Positions 31,008-41,204 of a DNA stretch of 64,000 nucleotides are shown piece by piece. The position numbers and the translations under genes were made by a program. How positions within the stretch are numbered: position 1 is the first letter of the stretch; each line of letters begins with the position of its first letter. The notes under the pieces were generated by a model, which made no database searches, was not told the DNA's origin, and saw only the letters and a program-made list of their open reading frames with translations. The DNA comes from Prorocentrum cordatum (lineage: Eukaryota > Sar > Dinophyceae > Prorocentrales > Prorocentraceae), in contig CAUYUJ010020733.1 in NCBI GenBank assembly GCA_963575745.1, positions 1 through 64,000 on the forward strand, in the 5' to 3' direction.

Positions 31008-31482
31008 CTACCAGGTAACTGCTTCGACCCACGAGAGCTTCACACAACAGGTTGTGGAAATGACTACAATCCAACACCGTCCAGATACCCGCGAGGACAC
31101 GGGCAAGAGACTCAGACAATGCAATATGGGCCCGTGGAATGAGCGAAGCGCTTGAACAAAGGCATTGTGTAAAGCGCAAGTGGTGGCACTCCCCATCGGA
31201 GCTTGACTGCCATTTGCCCAGTAACTGTGTGAAAGAAGGCCGAAGCACGTAGCCGCAAGCGTGCACGCAGAAACGCGCGTGGCAGTCCTTCGCCCAAGAC
31301 AGCCCAAACAATCCTGGTAGCAAACTACGTGACTCACTAGCTCGAACCAACATGATAACATCACAGCAATCCGTGTAAAGGATGAGTACTTCGCTGAAGA
31401 GACTCGGGATCCATCCACTCGCCCCCAGGAAATTCCGTGCCCACCACAGGGCGCCACTCGCAGGACATGAGGCCCACCCCAA
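31008..31482 (-). other. Open region of ordinary amino-acid texture, unrecognised
   Basis: All three minus-strand frames are open here for 60 codons or more and all look protein-like, which shows that texture alone does not decide. No AG-G splice borders chain. No call on function. Confidence 0.2.
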
Positions 31483-31556
31483 CGAAGAGGCTCCAAAACA
31501 GGAGGGGAGGAGAGCGGCGAGGGAGAAGTAAACATACAGGAGAGGGAGATTATACT

Positions 31557-31740
31557 ACAGTCAATCCGTATCATAAGGATGCGCGGTAAGGATGCAAGGG
31601 CATCGGAGGCCCATGCAATTTTTGTTCGACCGAGGTAGGCCAACGAAAGTCGCCAAGGATGGGCCGATGGGACAAGGACGCAAGGGTACGCTTGGGAAGC
31701 TTGCCCATCATTCCCATGCGGGATGACTGCACAGCAATAC
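31557..31740. repeat. TAAGGATGC dispersed element, copy 1
   Basis: AGTCAATCCGTATCATAAGG, GCAAGGGCATCGGAGGCCCA, GGTACGCTTGGGAAGC. Relatives at 47353-47520 and 63653-63839. Confidence 0.75.
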
Positions 31741-31827
31741 AGTGGAGATGGAGATAGACCTCGCGGGAACCAGCAGCCTGATCCCTGCAAGTCGGTTGGA
31801 GAAGAGACGCCAAGCCCTCCGGGACGC

Positions 31828-31936
31828 CCCCCCTCCTCCTCCTCTTCCTCCTCCGCCTCCTCCTCTTCCTCCTCCTCCTCCTCATCCTCCTCCTCCTCCT
31901 GCTCCTCCTCCTCCTCCTCCTCCCCCCGTCCTCCTC
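31828..31936. repeat. CCT microsatellite
   Basis: CCT repeat with CCG/CAT interruptions. Confidence 0.9.
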
Positions 31937-32624
31937 CTGGAATGGGAGCAGGGCGGGATAGGAAAGGGACGGCGGGCGAGGATGGCGAGCGGGAGGGGAG
32001 GGGAAGCGAGGGCAGGGCAGGCCGGGGCTGGCCGGGGGGGGGAGAAACGACAAGTCCCGCTCGGGGAAGGTCGGGATGTAACGACCATGGAAGGCGACGT
32101 TGGTAGCCGAGTGCTCGTCTGGTTGCCCAGTCAGATGGGGCATGACGGGCTGGCAATGCGTCACACACCTGTGCATGTGGGCGTGCTCGGGAACTCTGAA
32201 CCCAGACACGTTTTCGTCTCTTCGGGGGGCACGTCTTGTACTTCCGCCGCCTACCGTAGAGCTTCCGCCGGCTTCCGCCGCGGAAGAGATGGCAACTCCT
32301 TCGATCCTCGAAGGCAAGGCCCTTTTCGGACCGCACCATGTGCTGCGCGCTGCGCTGTTAGGCTCTGCGCACAAGGGAATTCAGCGCCGGCCGCGTCTTC
32401 AGCTATGACCCGGCGCCCAGGTCGCCCACCTTGGTGCCTGGTGCTGCGGAACGCAGTCCAACTCCCGTTCAGCACTGCCCAAGGGCGTGATGTCTTCTTT
32501 CTCGGTGCCGTGGTCGGCAGCCCAAATGCGCTGTGGGAGCACGCGGCTGCTGTGAGCTCCGCCCGCACCTACGTGCCAACGAAACACAAGTTGCGCTCTA
32601 GGCTGCGCCCTCCTCTGCTGTACG

Positions 32625-32840
32625 GAGATGCGACGTGGGCTGCACCACGGGATTCGTATCCATGGCCGCCTTGGTTGCACCGTCGGTCGCGCCACTGGTT
32701 GCGCCATCCATGGGTTGTGCCAAACATGTATTGCCTCAGCGGGGTTGGGTTGCGCCACATGTTGCACCGTCCATGGGTGGTGCAATGGGTCACACCATCC
32801 GCGGCTTGCGCCGCAATAGTGCTTCACCCGAGGCTGCGCC
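32625..32840. repeat. Degenerate GGTTGCGCCATCCATGG repeats
   Basis: About nine loosely spaced GTTGCRCC words with CCATCCATGGG between them. Confidence 0.6.
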
Positions 32841-33500
32841 ATCGGTTGAGCGCTCGGCCGCCCCGAAACCCATATGCCTGCTCAGTCAGAGAGCCAGTGA
32901 ACATCAGGATAAACACGCTCGGGCTACATCCAAAATGAGCGAGAACGCGGAGGGAAGAAGGGGGGGGATAAGCGTGGGGAGGTTGACAAGGATGTGAAAA
33001 CCTCTCGGTAAAACTGCCTTCGGAGAGGGCTGACGAGAAGGGGGACAGCCGGGTAACCAACCTGTGAGAAGATCCCTAGACGAGGGAGACGGAGGATAAC
33101 AGGTGGAATGCGGATAGGGATGGGAGTGGGTGCTTAACCGGCGTGCCTTGAAGCAAGCAAGCAACCTTGCGGTCTAAACCAGGCCCCCAGGGAAGCAAAC
33201 AGCCCGAATTCAAGGCGCAGTCCCTGAGCCCATGCGTGGCCAAGACTGCTAGCCAGGTCAGCGCACCTGCTCACCTGGTCCAGAACTGCGCAGCAATGTC
33301 CGGCTATGCCCGGGCTCTCAGGTCACGAAGATGACGGCAGCTGGCGTGCGCGAGAGAGGGCAGTAAGACTCCAGGATGCGGTGTGGCACCCCAACTGGCA
33401 CGCATCGGTCACCAGCAGTGTCGTGGGTTCACTTCTTCTCCCCCCCTCCCCCTGATCCTGGACCCTGCGCCAGGCCGTCTCATATTCCGCCTCCCCCTGG
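32841..33500. other. No gene recognised
   Basis: Mixed sequence; no repeats or splice-consistent exons seen. Confidence 0.4.
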
Positions 33501-33654
33501 GGAGAAACGTACCGATGTGGCGAATTGATCCCCAGACTTCGCCAGGGGTGCGTTCTGCCCAACATGTCGAGACGAGTCCCTGCCGTGACGACGAGGGAAG
33601 GGTGACGGTATCCACATATAGTCCTCCCTCCGACCCCTGATCTGCAGCCCCAGG

Positions 33655-33813
33655 TCGGGCATGTCCTCCTACAGGCGAATCTGTTTTTTACACACACACA
33701 CACACACAAGAGAGAGAAACAAACTCGAACATATACCGACAGATTAGAAACAGTCATCTCCATACGATGTTTTGATTGTGTTCGAACGTTCCTCCTGTAG
33801 AGGGGCACGCCCG
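33655..33813. mobile_element. TCGGGCATGTCC family, copy 3
   Basis: 159 bp: TCGGGCATGTCCTCCTACAG and CTCCTGTAGAGGGGCACGCC then CGA. CA repeat in the left interior, family words CATACGATGTTTTGAT in the right interior. Confidence 0.85.
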
Positions 33814-33947
33814 ATTCAACTGCAGCCTGCTACGAGACCGCGTGCTGCTGCTCTGCCCACCGTGCTGCCGAACATGAGGGGGCGCGAGCCCTGGCCAAGC
33901 ACGCCGGCGGATGTGCGAGGCCAGACCCCTCGACGTCCACCTCCCGC

Positions 33948-34097
33948 CTCGTCCTCCTCCGCCTGATCCTCCTCCTCCTCCTCCTCCTCCTCCTCCTCCT
34001 CCTCCTCCTCGTGCTCCTCCTCCTCCTCCTCCTCCTCCTCGTCCTCCTCCTCCACCTCCTCCTCCTCCTCCTGCTCCTCCTCCTCCTCCTCCTGCTC
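33948..34097. repeat. CCT microsatellite running into an assembly gap
   Basis: 150 bp of CCT with CTGCTC/CGTCCT interruptions up to the first N. Confidence 0.95.
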
Positions 34098-34197
34098 NNN
34101 NNNNNNNNNNNNNNNNNNNNNNNNNNNNNNNNNNNNNNNNNNNNNNNNNNNNNNNNNNNNNNNNNNNNNNNNNNNNNNNNNNNNNNNNNNNNNNNNN
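34098..34197. other. Assembly gap, exactly 100 N
   Basis: A round 100 N is the usual scaffolding placeholder for unknown length. The right flank is AT-richer and unlike the left, so the true distance is unknown. Confidence 0.98.
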
Positions 34198-34790
34198 AAA
34201 TTCGTACAAATGTTTTTCGAGAACCTACGGTGCGATTCGTATGATTTTATGTTGCGCGGTGCTAAAATTCCTAAGAAACCCAATGATTTTTGAAGATTTC
34301 GGCGTGCGCGCGCGAAGAAAAAACGAATGTGTCCCGCATGGTATTTTTTGACAGGGATGATGGCCCTGGCAGGTGCGCAACCGTTGTTGGAGAAGTTCGA
34401 AGCACGTGAAAAAGTTGCTCGCAAAAGCCCGTTTGACAGAAATGTTTAAAAAGTGTTGGGTTTCCTACAAATCCGCAAGAGCGCGCGGGATGAAGTTTTG
34501 ACACTTTTGTTTTGAAAAACCATTGTTTTTTTGATGTTTTTATGTTGAAATCGTTACGAACACTAAGGTTTTGGAAGGATTTCGTCGTGCGCGCGCGAAT
34601 GTCCACTTTACCTTATTTTTTGCAAGGGATTCTTGAAGTTTGGTTATGTTAGAACAAGAAATGTCCACTTTAGCTAATTTTTTGCAAGGGAAAACCGATC
34701 GTAACAACACAACCGGATCCGGACACCCACGTTTTGCCGGAGACTTCCTCACGGAAATAATGAAAATGTGGCTGCGGCCTAGGCGCGGCG
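34198..34790. repeat. AT-richer block with GCGCGCGAA and TTTTTTGCAAGGG motifs
   Basis: GTGCGCGCGCGAA at 34300 and 34585, ATGTCCACTTTA at 34597 and 34660, TTTTTTGACAGGG and TTTTTTGCAAGGG three times. Shares CCGCAAGAGCGCGCG and TTTGACAGGG with 36960-37290. Confidence 0.6.
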
Positions 34791-34844
34791 AGGGGGCCGC
34801 GCACCAGGGGTCCCAACAATAATTATTCTTTAGAATAAATAATG

Positions 34845-34931
34845 TTCAACAACAACAACGACGACAACAACAACAAAAAACAACAAAAACACAATCACTA
34901 GAAACATCAACAACCACAGCATGCATTACAA

Positions 34932-35000
<69 letters not shown>

Positions 35001-35160
35001 ACACACCACCACCACCACCACCACCACCAACAACAACAGCAACAACACCAACACCAACACCACCACCACCACCAACACCACCAACAACAACAACAACAAC
35101 ACCAACAACACCATCAAAACAACAAGAGCAAACACAACACCACACACAAAACAACAACGT
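34845..35160. repeat. CAA / CCA microsatellite
   Basis: AACAACAAC and ACCACCACC runs preceded by AATAATTATTCTTTAGAATA, the same kind of lead-in as at 58.6 and 63.27 kb. Confidence 0.9.
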
Positions 35161-35367
35161 CTACCATAGGCCTACGTACTACCTCGCGGTAGCCAAATCT
35201 GTCTCAGTAGGCGCTTCACCCCAGAGACAGCACAGGCCCCTCGTTGCGGACCGTCCGCCCCGCATGTCGGGCATGCCCTCTGGTGAAGGCGCCGTGCCGT
35301 GGGCCACTCGGCCAGGCCAACCGCAGACAGAACCCCAAAACAGTTGTCGCGGGCCTCTTCTGACTAC

Positions 35368-35505
35368 CTACTAATACACCTAACCTAACCCAACCTGAGG
35401 TCACCTTTGGGCTCGCCGATTTCAAGTGGGGGGGGCACTCCAGAACATGGAGGAAACACGATCGAACCCGTGGTCGGGTGGGGGTGGCTTGGTAAGTAGT
35501 GATTT
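35368..35505. mobile_element. TIR element, AACCCAACCC family, copy 2 (diverged)
   Basis: ACTACCTACTAATACACCTA, then ACCTAACCCAACCTGAGGTC against an inverted GGGTGGGGGTGGCTTGGTAA, then GTAGT. G run in the interior as in copy 1. Confidence 0.5.
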
Positions 35506-35509
35506 CCCT

Positions 35510-36130
35510 ACATGAGAACTGGCGCAGAGCACCCCCGCTTTCCCCAGTGCGGGCGGGACAAGCGTAGGGTGTTGTTAAACGTGGTCCTGGCCCAAGGTGC
35601 TCCCAGATACAGACCGAATAGATCCGAAGTCCTCACCCGGGCAGCGCCGCAACTCCTATTCGGACCGCGGGGCAGGCCGGCAAAGAAAAGCGGGCCAGGC
35701 ACGGACGAGAAACGGGCAGACGAGCCAGGAGCCGAGGATGAGAGACAGCCCACGGACTTGGCTGCACCGGGGCGGTATCTGCCACAATAGGGCACCGCGC
35801 TGCGCAGCAGGGGGTGTGTGAGAAGGGAATCGGGAGAGAGGGCGACAGGAGAGGACAGACCGGGCCGACAGACGGACGGACGGGGGGGCGGGGAGTTGAA
35901 GCCAGGCAGGGAGGGAGAGAGCTCCCAGCCTATCGTCCCTCGTTGGGGCCCCCGGGGCCCCCTGGGCCTCATGGGGGGTGCTCCCCGGAAGCCAGCTGCG
36001 ACGCCCTCCTGGGAAGGCCGAGGCCTCCACCAGCAACTCTCGAGCACGTCACGCGCCGAGAGAGGGAGACGAGAAGAGAAAAGCAGCGGGGCCAGTGGGC
36101 GTGCTGAACGACGAAGAGGCCATACACAGG
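35510..36130. other. No gene recognised
   Basis: GC-rich; on the minus strand a Gly/Pro/Arg collagen-like frame (GAPPMRPRGPRGPQRGT near 35960) is open but has no splice partner. Confidence 0.35.
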
Positions 36131-36140
36131 AGAACGAGAA

Positions 36141-36314
36141 ATGACAGAAACACAAAAACTCGCAGGTCCGCGCGGGTTTCTCGGATCAGCGCTGGACCCT
36201 CTTCCCTGGCGCGCTCCGCGCGCCAGGGACGAGGCCGGAGGCGCCGCCAGGGGGGTCCAGCGCGGATCCGAGAAACCCGCGCGGACCTCGGAGTTGTCGT
36301 TATGTTTATGTCAT
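36141..36314. mobile_element. GGTCCGCGCGG foldback family, best-preserved copy
   Basis: 174 bp. AGGTCCGCGCGGGTTTCTCG pairs exactly with CGAGAAACCCGCGCGGACCT. The pairing extends through GATC(A/C)GCGCTGGACC inward and, loosely, to ATGACA/TGTCAT outward. The centre is CTGGCGCGCTCCGCGCGCCAG, split as two palindromic halves. Confidence 0.8.
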
Positions 36315-36633
36315 TGTTTGGCGTTCCCCTAACAAATCGGGAACAGGTCATGGCAACGGCCATGATATTCACACAGGCCTCGTGAAGGTCCCCGAGGCGC
36401 GCAAAACACCGAACTATTCTGGGCACATCTCGCTGACAGACCCGGTTGGCTCGGAACTCTCAGGGCGACGCCAGGACAGTGCCGAGGGCTATTGGCGGTG
36501 ACAGGCCGTGCGGTGACCGTCGAGATCCCATATGGAAGCCATTGTGGACGCTAAACAGTGAGCACCCCACTGTGGATGCGAAAACTGTGCGGTGTAAGCT
36601 GTGTGATGCAGGCCATGACGTAAACTCCGTGGT

Positions 36634-36972
36634 GTGAGCGATCGAGGTGAGAGCTACGCGGAGCAGTTAATTCTAAAGAAATTGGAGTTGTCAGCTCTAC
36701 TGCTCGCGCGAATATGCGCGTCTCACAGGCCCCGCTGCCGCGCGGGCACTTCAGTGCGGATCGGTGGCTCGGGCGGGCGCGGTATCACGATAAACGATGA
36801 TGATAGTAGCGATGACAGTGGCGACGGAGATCATGACGACGGCAAGGCCAAGGACGCGTCGCGGATGAAGGCTTTGGAAATGCGCGCGCGGCCAGCGCGC
36901 GCGAGTGGCTCACATGGGCTCGTTTCACAAGGATCGTGCGCCGCGAGCAAGCATGCAAAAGCTTTCGAATGA
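36634..36972 (+). other. Candidate coding segment, acidic
   Basis: The frame reads NDDDSSDDSGDGDHDDGKAK, then ASRMKALEMRA. No ATG, no splice partner. It could be chance from GATGAT words. Confidence 0.2.
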
Positions 36973-37599
36973 TGTCGGCATGCGCGCGAGAGGCCCGCGT
37001 GGTCCCCTTCGAACGAACCATTGGAAACAACACACTAATTTTCCCCAAGAACCCGCAAGAGCGCGCGCGCATATTGTTTTGAACACAATTCTTGCAAAGA
37101 CGTTGATGCTTTATATGGATTCGGGAATCTTGGTCTTACAAACCTTACGAAACCTCAAGACTTGAAGGATCTAGACACGCCAACAAAGACGCGCGCGAAC
37201 GTGGACGTTGTCTCATGTGCTGCAAGGGGTTGTCGAACATCTATTGTTCTTGAAAACGAGTGCGCACGCATGGTGATTTGACAGGGGTGAGGGGGAGGGG
37301 GCGATACAGGGAACTCCCTGGTATGGTATGAACTCGGAGTACAACCAACGATGTGGCAGAATCACCTGTGAGTACTAATGTCCCAGGGGGCGTCGATAAT
37401 GCCAGGGGGGGGTCTATAACCAGTGAAGGAAAAAAGATAACAGACGTGTAACGCACGTGATGAAATAGATGCGGTGTGAGCTGGAGGTGACAGCTGTGCG
37501 ATGTAAGCCATGCGCAGGATACGTTCTTCGATGCAGGCTGCATGTTGCAAATCACACTGTATGCGGTGCGAGCGATGCGGTGTACGCTGCGAGGTGCAA

Positions 37600-37770
37600 G
37601 CTCCACGAGCGGGGCGCCCACGAGCGCGCACTCTCGGCGGCTCGGGCGGCAGCGCGGCGCCGCCTCGGCGGACCCACCCAGCGCCTCGTGGGCGCCCACG
37701 AGCGCCCACGAGGCGGCAACGCGGCGGCAACGTAGGCGCAACCTCGGCGGACCCACCCAGCGCACGGTGC
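37600..37770. repeat. GCGCCCACGAG / CCTCGGCGGACCCACCCAG repeats
   Basis: CCTCGGCGGACCCACCCAGC occurs at about 37665 and 37743. GCGCCCACGAGCGC occurs twice between. The right end overlaps a candidate exon. Confidence 0.7.
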
Positions 37771-37810
37771 GCCGCCACCCCGAAGCGCGAGCAGTGTCTT
37801 GGGGGAAACT
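37743..37810 (-). CDS. Candidate exon following the intron-like TIR element
   Basis: Continues the frame of the exon at 38178-37970 if the 159 bases between are spliced out. Reads VSPKTLLALRGGGAPCAGWV. The donor is CGAG before GTTGCG. Confidence 0.35.
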
Positions 37811-37973
37811 CTGTAAGAACGGTTTTTTGAAGGCAGATCTGCCTTCAACAAGTGGTTTTTTGAAGGCAGGTCTGCCTTCAAAAAACCGTTCTTACAGGGC
37901 AGATCTGCCTTCAAAAAACCGTTCTTACATTTTTTAAAGGCAGATCTGCCTTCAAAAAACCGTTCTTACAGAG
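37809..37973. mobile_element. Intron-like TIR element with splice sites in its ends
   Basis: 165 bp. The perfect ends CTCTGTAAGAACGGTTTTTT and AAAAAACCGTTCTTACAGAG continue into TTGAAGGCAGATCTGCCTTC palindromes, present four times with one variant. Because the ends are inverted, either strand begins GTAAGAAC and finishes TTCTTACAG, giving a 159-nt unit with canonical splice sites. No coding capacity. Confidence 0.85.
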
Positions 37974-38178
37974 TAGAACAAAATCTCACCGCACGGTCCG
38001 TCCCCGACCGCACCGAGTTGGGACCCTGGAGGCCCGAGTCGCCCGAAACGTGCTCGGAGAACGTTCCAAATCCGCAGACCGTGCGGTCACCCTGAATCCC
38101 CACTGACATCGCACACGGTGTGGTGACCGTACGAGTTTGAGGCTGCCCGATGTGAACGAGCAAGACGTCTGGCACAGC
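37970..38178 (-). CDS. Candidate exon, unrecognised
   Basis: Reads AVPDVLLVHIGQPQTRTVTT, then PCAMSVGIQ, GFGTFSEHVSGDSG and SGTDRAVRF. The acceptor is GCTGCAG before GCTGTG. The frame meets TAA at the TIR element unless that element is spliced out. Ordinary protein texture. The family is not recognised. Confidence 0.5.
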
Positions 38179-38262
38179 CTGCAGCTGCGGCGGCGCTCAC
38201 GGGCACGCCAGACACGTAATCGGCGAGGTGCGAGCACTTCTGCTACCCTTACCTTGTATGGC

Positions 38263-38455
38263 CTTCTCCGCTGCTCCGACCTCCCTCAACAGCCACGCCG
38301 GCCTGATTTCCACCATGCCGGGGCCCTCGCTGTAGTCGTACCACGCCTCCGTGCCGCGGCGCGCGCGCGACTCGTGTGCCCGATCGAGGGCTGCAAAGCC
38401 CGAATCCATCGGGGTGGACGACGAGGTGGGCGTACCCAAATAGGGGCCAACAACC
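38263..38455 (-). CDS. Candidate exon, unrecognised
   Basis: 193 bases, phase 2 to 0. Reads GPYLGTPTSSSTPMDSGFAA, then AWYDYSEGPGMVEIRPAWLL and REVGAAEK. Strongly protein-like and GC3-rich. The acceptor is CCTTTAG before GGTTG. The donor is GAGAAG before GCC, or CAAG before GTAAGG ten bases on. It joins the next exon in phase. Confidence 0.6.
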
Positions 38456-38849
38456 CTAAAGGTGGACGCGAACGTCGTCACGGACACTTCATAAAAATGG
38501 CAATCCAGGATCTTCGGATGCCCACTGTGCACGCTCGTCTCGACTGGACGCCCGAGTCATGCAGAACGTTTCGCACGGTGATCGGGTGGAACTGGCGATG
38601 CAGGGTACCGCACACAGAACAGAGCCTGATCGTCTCGATGCGTCCGTGGTGTGCGCGGTATGTGCAGAGTGAGCAACGCACACAACAAGCACAGTTGTAT
38701 ATCAGGCACTTTGCTTGTCCGTACTTCTATTTCGCCATCCTCACAGACACGAATGTTTGCTGCAAATGGGCCACGACCGTACACACATGCGTCAAACATG
38801 CGGAAGAGACGAGAACACTATTGTAGCATTGTTCATTATCGTCGTTCTC

Positions 38850-39340
38850 CTCCATGTCCCCCTGCATGTTTCAACTCTCATCCATATTCCTGCTCCTCGC
38901 CTCACTCTGCTCCTTCTCACCGTCCTCACTCCTCCTTCCCCTTTTCGAAATCTATCCTTTCCCAAGGCTTTTCACGGTGACAGTGCAACCGAACACCGAC
39001 CGAACTGAAAACGAAACCAAGACCGCCCAATACAAGGCAGGCCGCAAGCAGCCGAATCAGAAGGGCACAACGACGCAGCAACTGCACAACAACCGACCGA
39101 ACCTACATGCAAAACACTGCCACTCAGCCAAGGCGAACAACGCGGCCACCCTTGATCATCTTTCTCTTCCCCGACCATCATCATAGCCCCCCTCCCTCGT
39201 CATCCGTGCCCCCGCCGAGATCTTCCTCTCTGATCCTTCCTTCCCGGCAGCCGTAGGAGAACAACAGAGGAAGAGAGAGAGAGAGAGATAGCGAAAGAAG
39301 ACGGCAACTGAACAGAGGAGCGAGCGAACGAGCGAGCGTC
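38850..39340. other. No exon assigned
   Basis: Pyrimidine-rich then AC-rich sequence with a short GA run at 39275. A minus-strand frame ALFALAEWQCFAC near 39130 has AG-G borders but does not fit the phase of its neighbours. Confidence 0.35.
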
Positions 39341-39347
39341 CATTCGC

Positions 39348-39401
39348 CTCTACTGCGGGTAACGCCACGCCCGATTTGGCGGGACGAGAAGAGCCGTAGC
39401 C
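39348..39401 (-). CDS. Candidate short exon
   Basis: 54 bases, 18 codons, reading GYGSSRPAKSGVALPAVE. The acceptor is TTTTCTCCAG; the donor is GTAGAG before GCGAAT. Confidence 0.35.
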
Positions 39402-39607
39402 CTGGAGAAAACATGTAAATGGTCCCATGCCGTGGTCACGAACCCGTCCTCCCGATTGTACCATTACTATGTAGTGTCATGCGTGTCCATTCTATGCAAT
39501 GATGTCGCCGTGCCTTCTGTGAGCACGCTCCCCAAGCGTGCTCACGTCCAACAGATCTGCGCGAAGAAATATACTTAGCTCATCTTCCTAGCGTTTGAAG
39601 ACCCGAG

Positions 39608-39625
39608 GACACACACACACACACA

Positions 39626-39677
<52 letters not shown>

Positions 39678-39712
39678 CACACGCACACACACACAAGCAC
39701 ACGCACACCCAC
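39608..39712. repeat. CA and ACGC microsatellites
   Basis: ACACAC, then a pure (ACGC)n block, then ACACAC and CACACGCA. Confidence 0.95.
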
Positions 39713-39731
39713 GCCCGATGCGTCGGCATCC

Positions 39732-39902
39732 CTCTGCCCGTCCCAGGTCCCCTCCCGACAGGTCCAGGCAAATGACAGGCTCCTCGCCACGGCCAGCGGC
39801 CGCTGGCAGAGTGGCCAGGCCCGCCACAGAAGCCGAGGCGCACAATCCTGAGCCAATGCCACAAAGTTGTTGGGCTCTGGGCGGCTGGCGGAGGCCAGAG
39901 CC
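39732..39902 (-). CDS. Candidate exon, unrecognised
   Basis: 171 bases, phase 0. Reads AQQLCGIGSGLCASASVAGL, then GRGEEPVICLDLSGGDLGRA. GC3-rich. The acceptor is AAATCAGCAG. The donor is unclear (AG before GG). An alternative frame here also looks protein-like (PNNFVALAQDCAPRLLWRAW). Confidence 0.4.
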
Positions 39903-40094
39903 CTGCTGATTTGTTTTGTTATCACGGCAAACGAAGCCATAAACTACGAATAACGGATCGCCAAAGCAGGTCCCGCACAACGGAACCAACACAAAACAGG
40001 CGATCAGCAGCGAGGAGGAGGAACAGGAGAAGAAACGGAGACCCTGCTGATGCGGCCCTGCCTCAGGAGGCTGAGGGGAAAGAACGGTAAGAGC

Positions 40095-40176
40095 CTCATT
40101 GGTTTGTGCTATGTTTGAAAACGGCTCCCATGCACCGTACCGTGGTCGGACTTCTACGGTCCAGAGTACTTCGGTC
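40095..40176 (-). CDS. Candidate exon, unrecognised
   Basis: 82 bases, phase 2 to 0. Reads TEVLWTVEVRPRYGAWEPFS, then NIAQTNE. The acceptor is GCCCAGCAG before GACC; the donor is AATGAG before GCTC. Confidence 0.4.
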
Positions 40177-40482
40177 CTGCTGGGCCTGGAACACGTGGAC
40201 CGTACCCAATCCCGGGCCGAAGATCGACGACGCCTCGGAAGACGCCAACGCAATATGGTGCAAACCAAACGTCCGCGGACCATGGTCGTCAACGGTCAGG
40301 CCGAGGGTTGACTGAGATCAAAAGATATTCGCCATGCACCATACCTAACTGGCAAAATATTTGAAGCATGTGCGGGTCGCGGAAACGGAATACACGATTC
40401 CGAAAAACAACGCCGCCCTCAATCCGTGTAGCGTCGGGGCGGTGCCATGGAACTGCTGAAAATGTCATGCCTCGAGACGATC

Positions 40483-40629
40483 CTGCATAGAAGGCCGTTC
40501 CCTGGGCCGGAACACGTGTCCGAACAAGACCCGTCCCCGATCTGTGTAGTCATTCGGATATGTTCGCACTCTTGACATGGCAGCGTGTCGAATTTATGGA
40601 GAAGAGCTTGATTTGGATAAGAAGCCGCC
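40483..40629 (-). CDS. Candidate exon, Cys-containing
   Basis: 147 bases, phase 2 to 2. Reads AASYPNQALLHKFDTLPCQE, then CEHIRMTT and CSDTCSGPGNGLLC. The acceptor is GTATCTAG; the donor is TGCAG before GATCG. Confidence 0.35.
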
Positions 40630-41018
40630 CTAGATACCAGTAGCTGTTGGAAGATATTGGGGAACATTCGCACTAATCCAATGAAGTGTGGGCAATCCCC
40701 AGGCGAGACGATGCCTCAGATAGGGGGAAACGCCCTTCACCTGTGCAACCTGGGGGGAACTTAGCTATCCGCAGTCCTTACGCGAGGCACGTGGTGAAAT
40801 GTCATGCCCAATCAAGGTCTATAAGCGTGAATACCGCTAACAATCCTGACAAACCCAATACCTCAAACCCACTCACGGCTTGTTTCGCGCGCTCCTGCGC
40901 GTTGTCAGCGTAAATCTGTCTCGAGATCTACCCCCGCTGCCTGGTGTAGCTGTTGAACATTTCGAGCCGTAGGAGCAGAAAGCTTGGGCAACCCACAATA
41001 ACATGATGTTCAAACCAC

Positions 41019-41204
41019 CTGCCCTCCGTCTGTGCAGCTACGTCTAGCTCCGTGCAAGAGAAAGCCCAGGGTGTCACAACCAAGCCACCACATACTCACG
41101 CGTTGATGGCCATTGAATGCACGGGTACGGGGCGAAGAATCGATGTCGTGGATGCCCCCTCGATCCGCGCAACTGCTGTCAGCTTCCATCTTCGAAGTCA
41201 CAGC
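41019..41204 (-). CDS. Candidate exon or 3' end, unrecognised
   Basis: 186 bases, phase 0. Reads AVTSKMEADSSCADRGGIHD, then SMWWLGCDTLGFLLHGA, followed by GGQ with a GT donor or, read through, by VV and a stop. It lies just downstream of the last recognised UNC119 exon and would join it in phase, but the sequence is not like the UNC119 C-terminus. Confidence 0.3.

Noticed and set aside
34926-35147. Poly-Asn or poly-Val/Leu proteins from the CAA tract
   Set aside because: Microsatellite translation on both strands.
39600-39720. Cys/Val or Thr/His repeat proteins from the CA/CACG tract
   Set aside because: Pure microsatellite translation.
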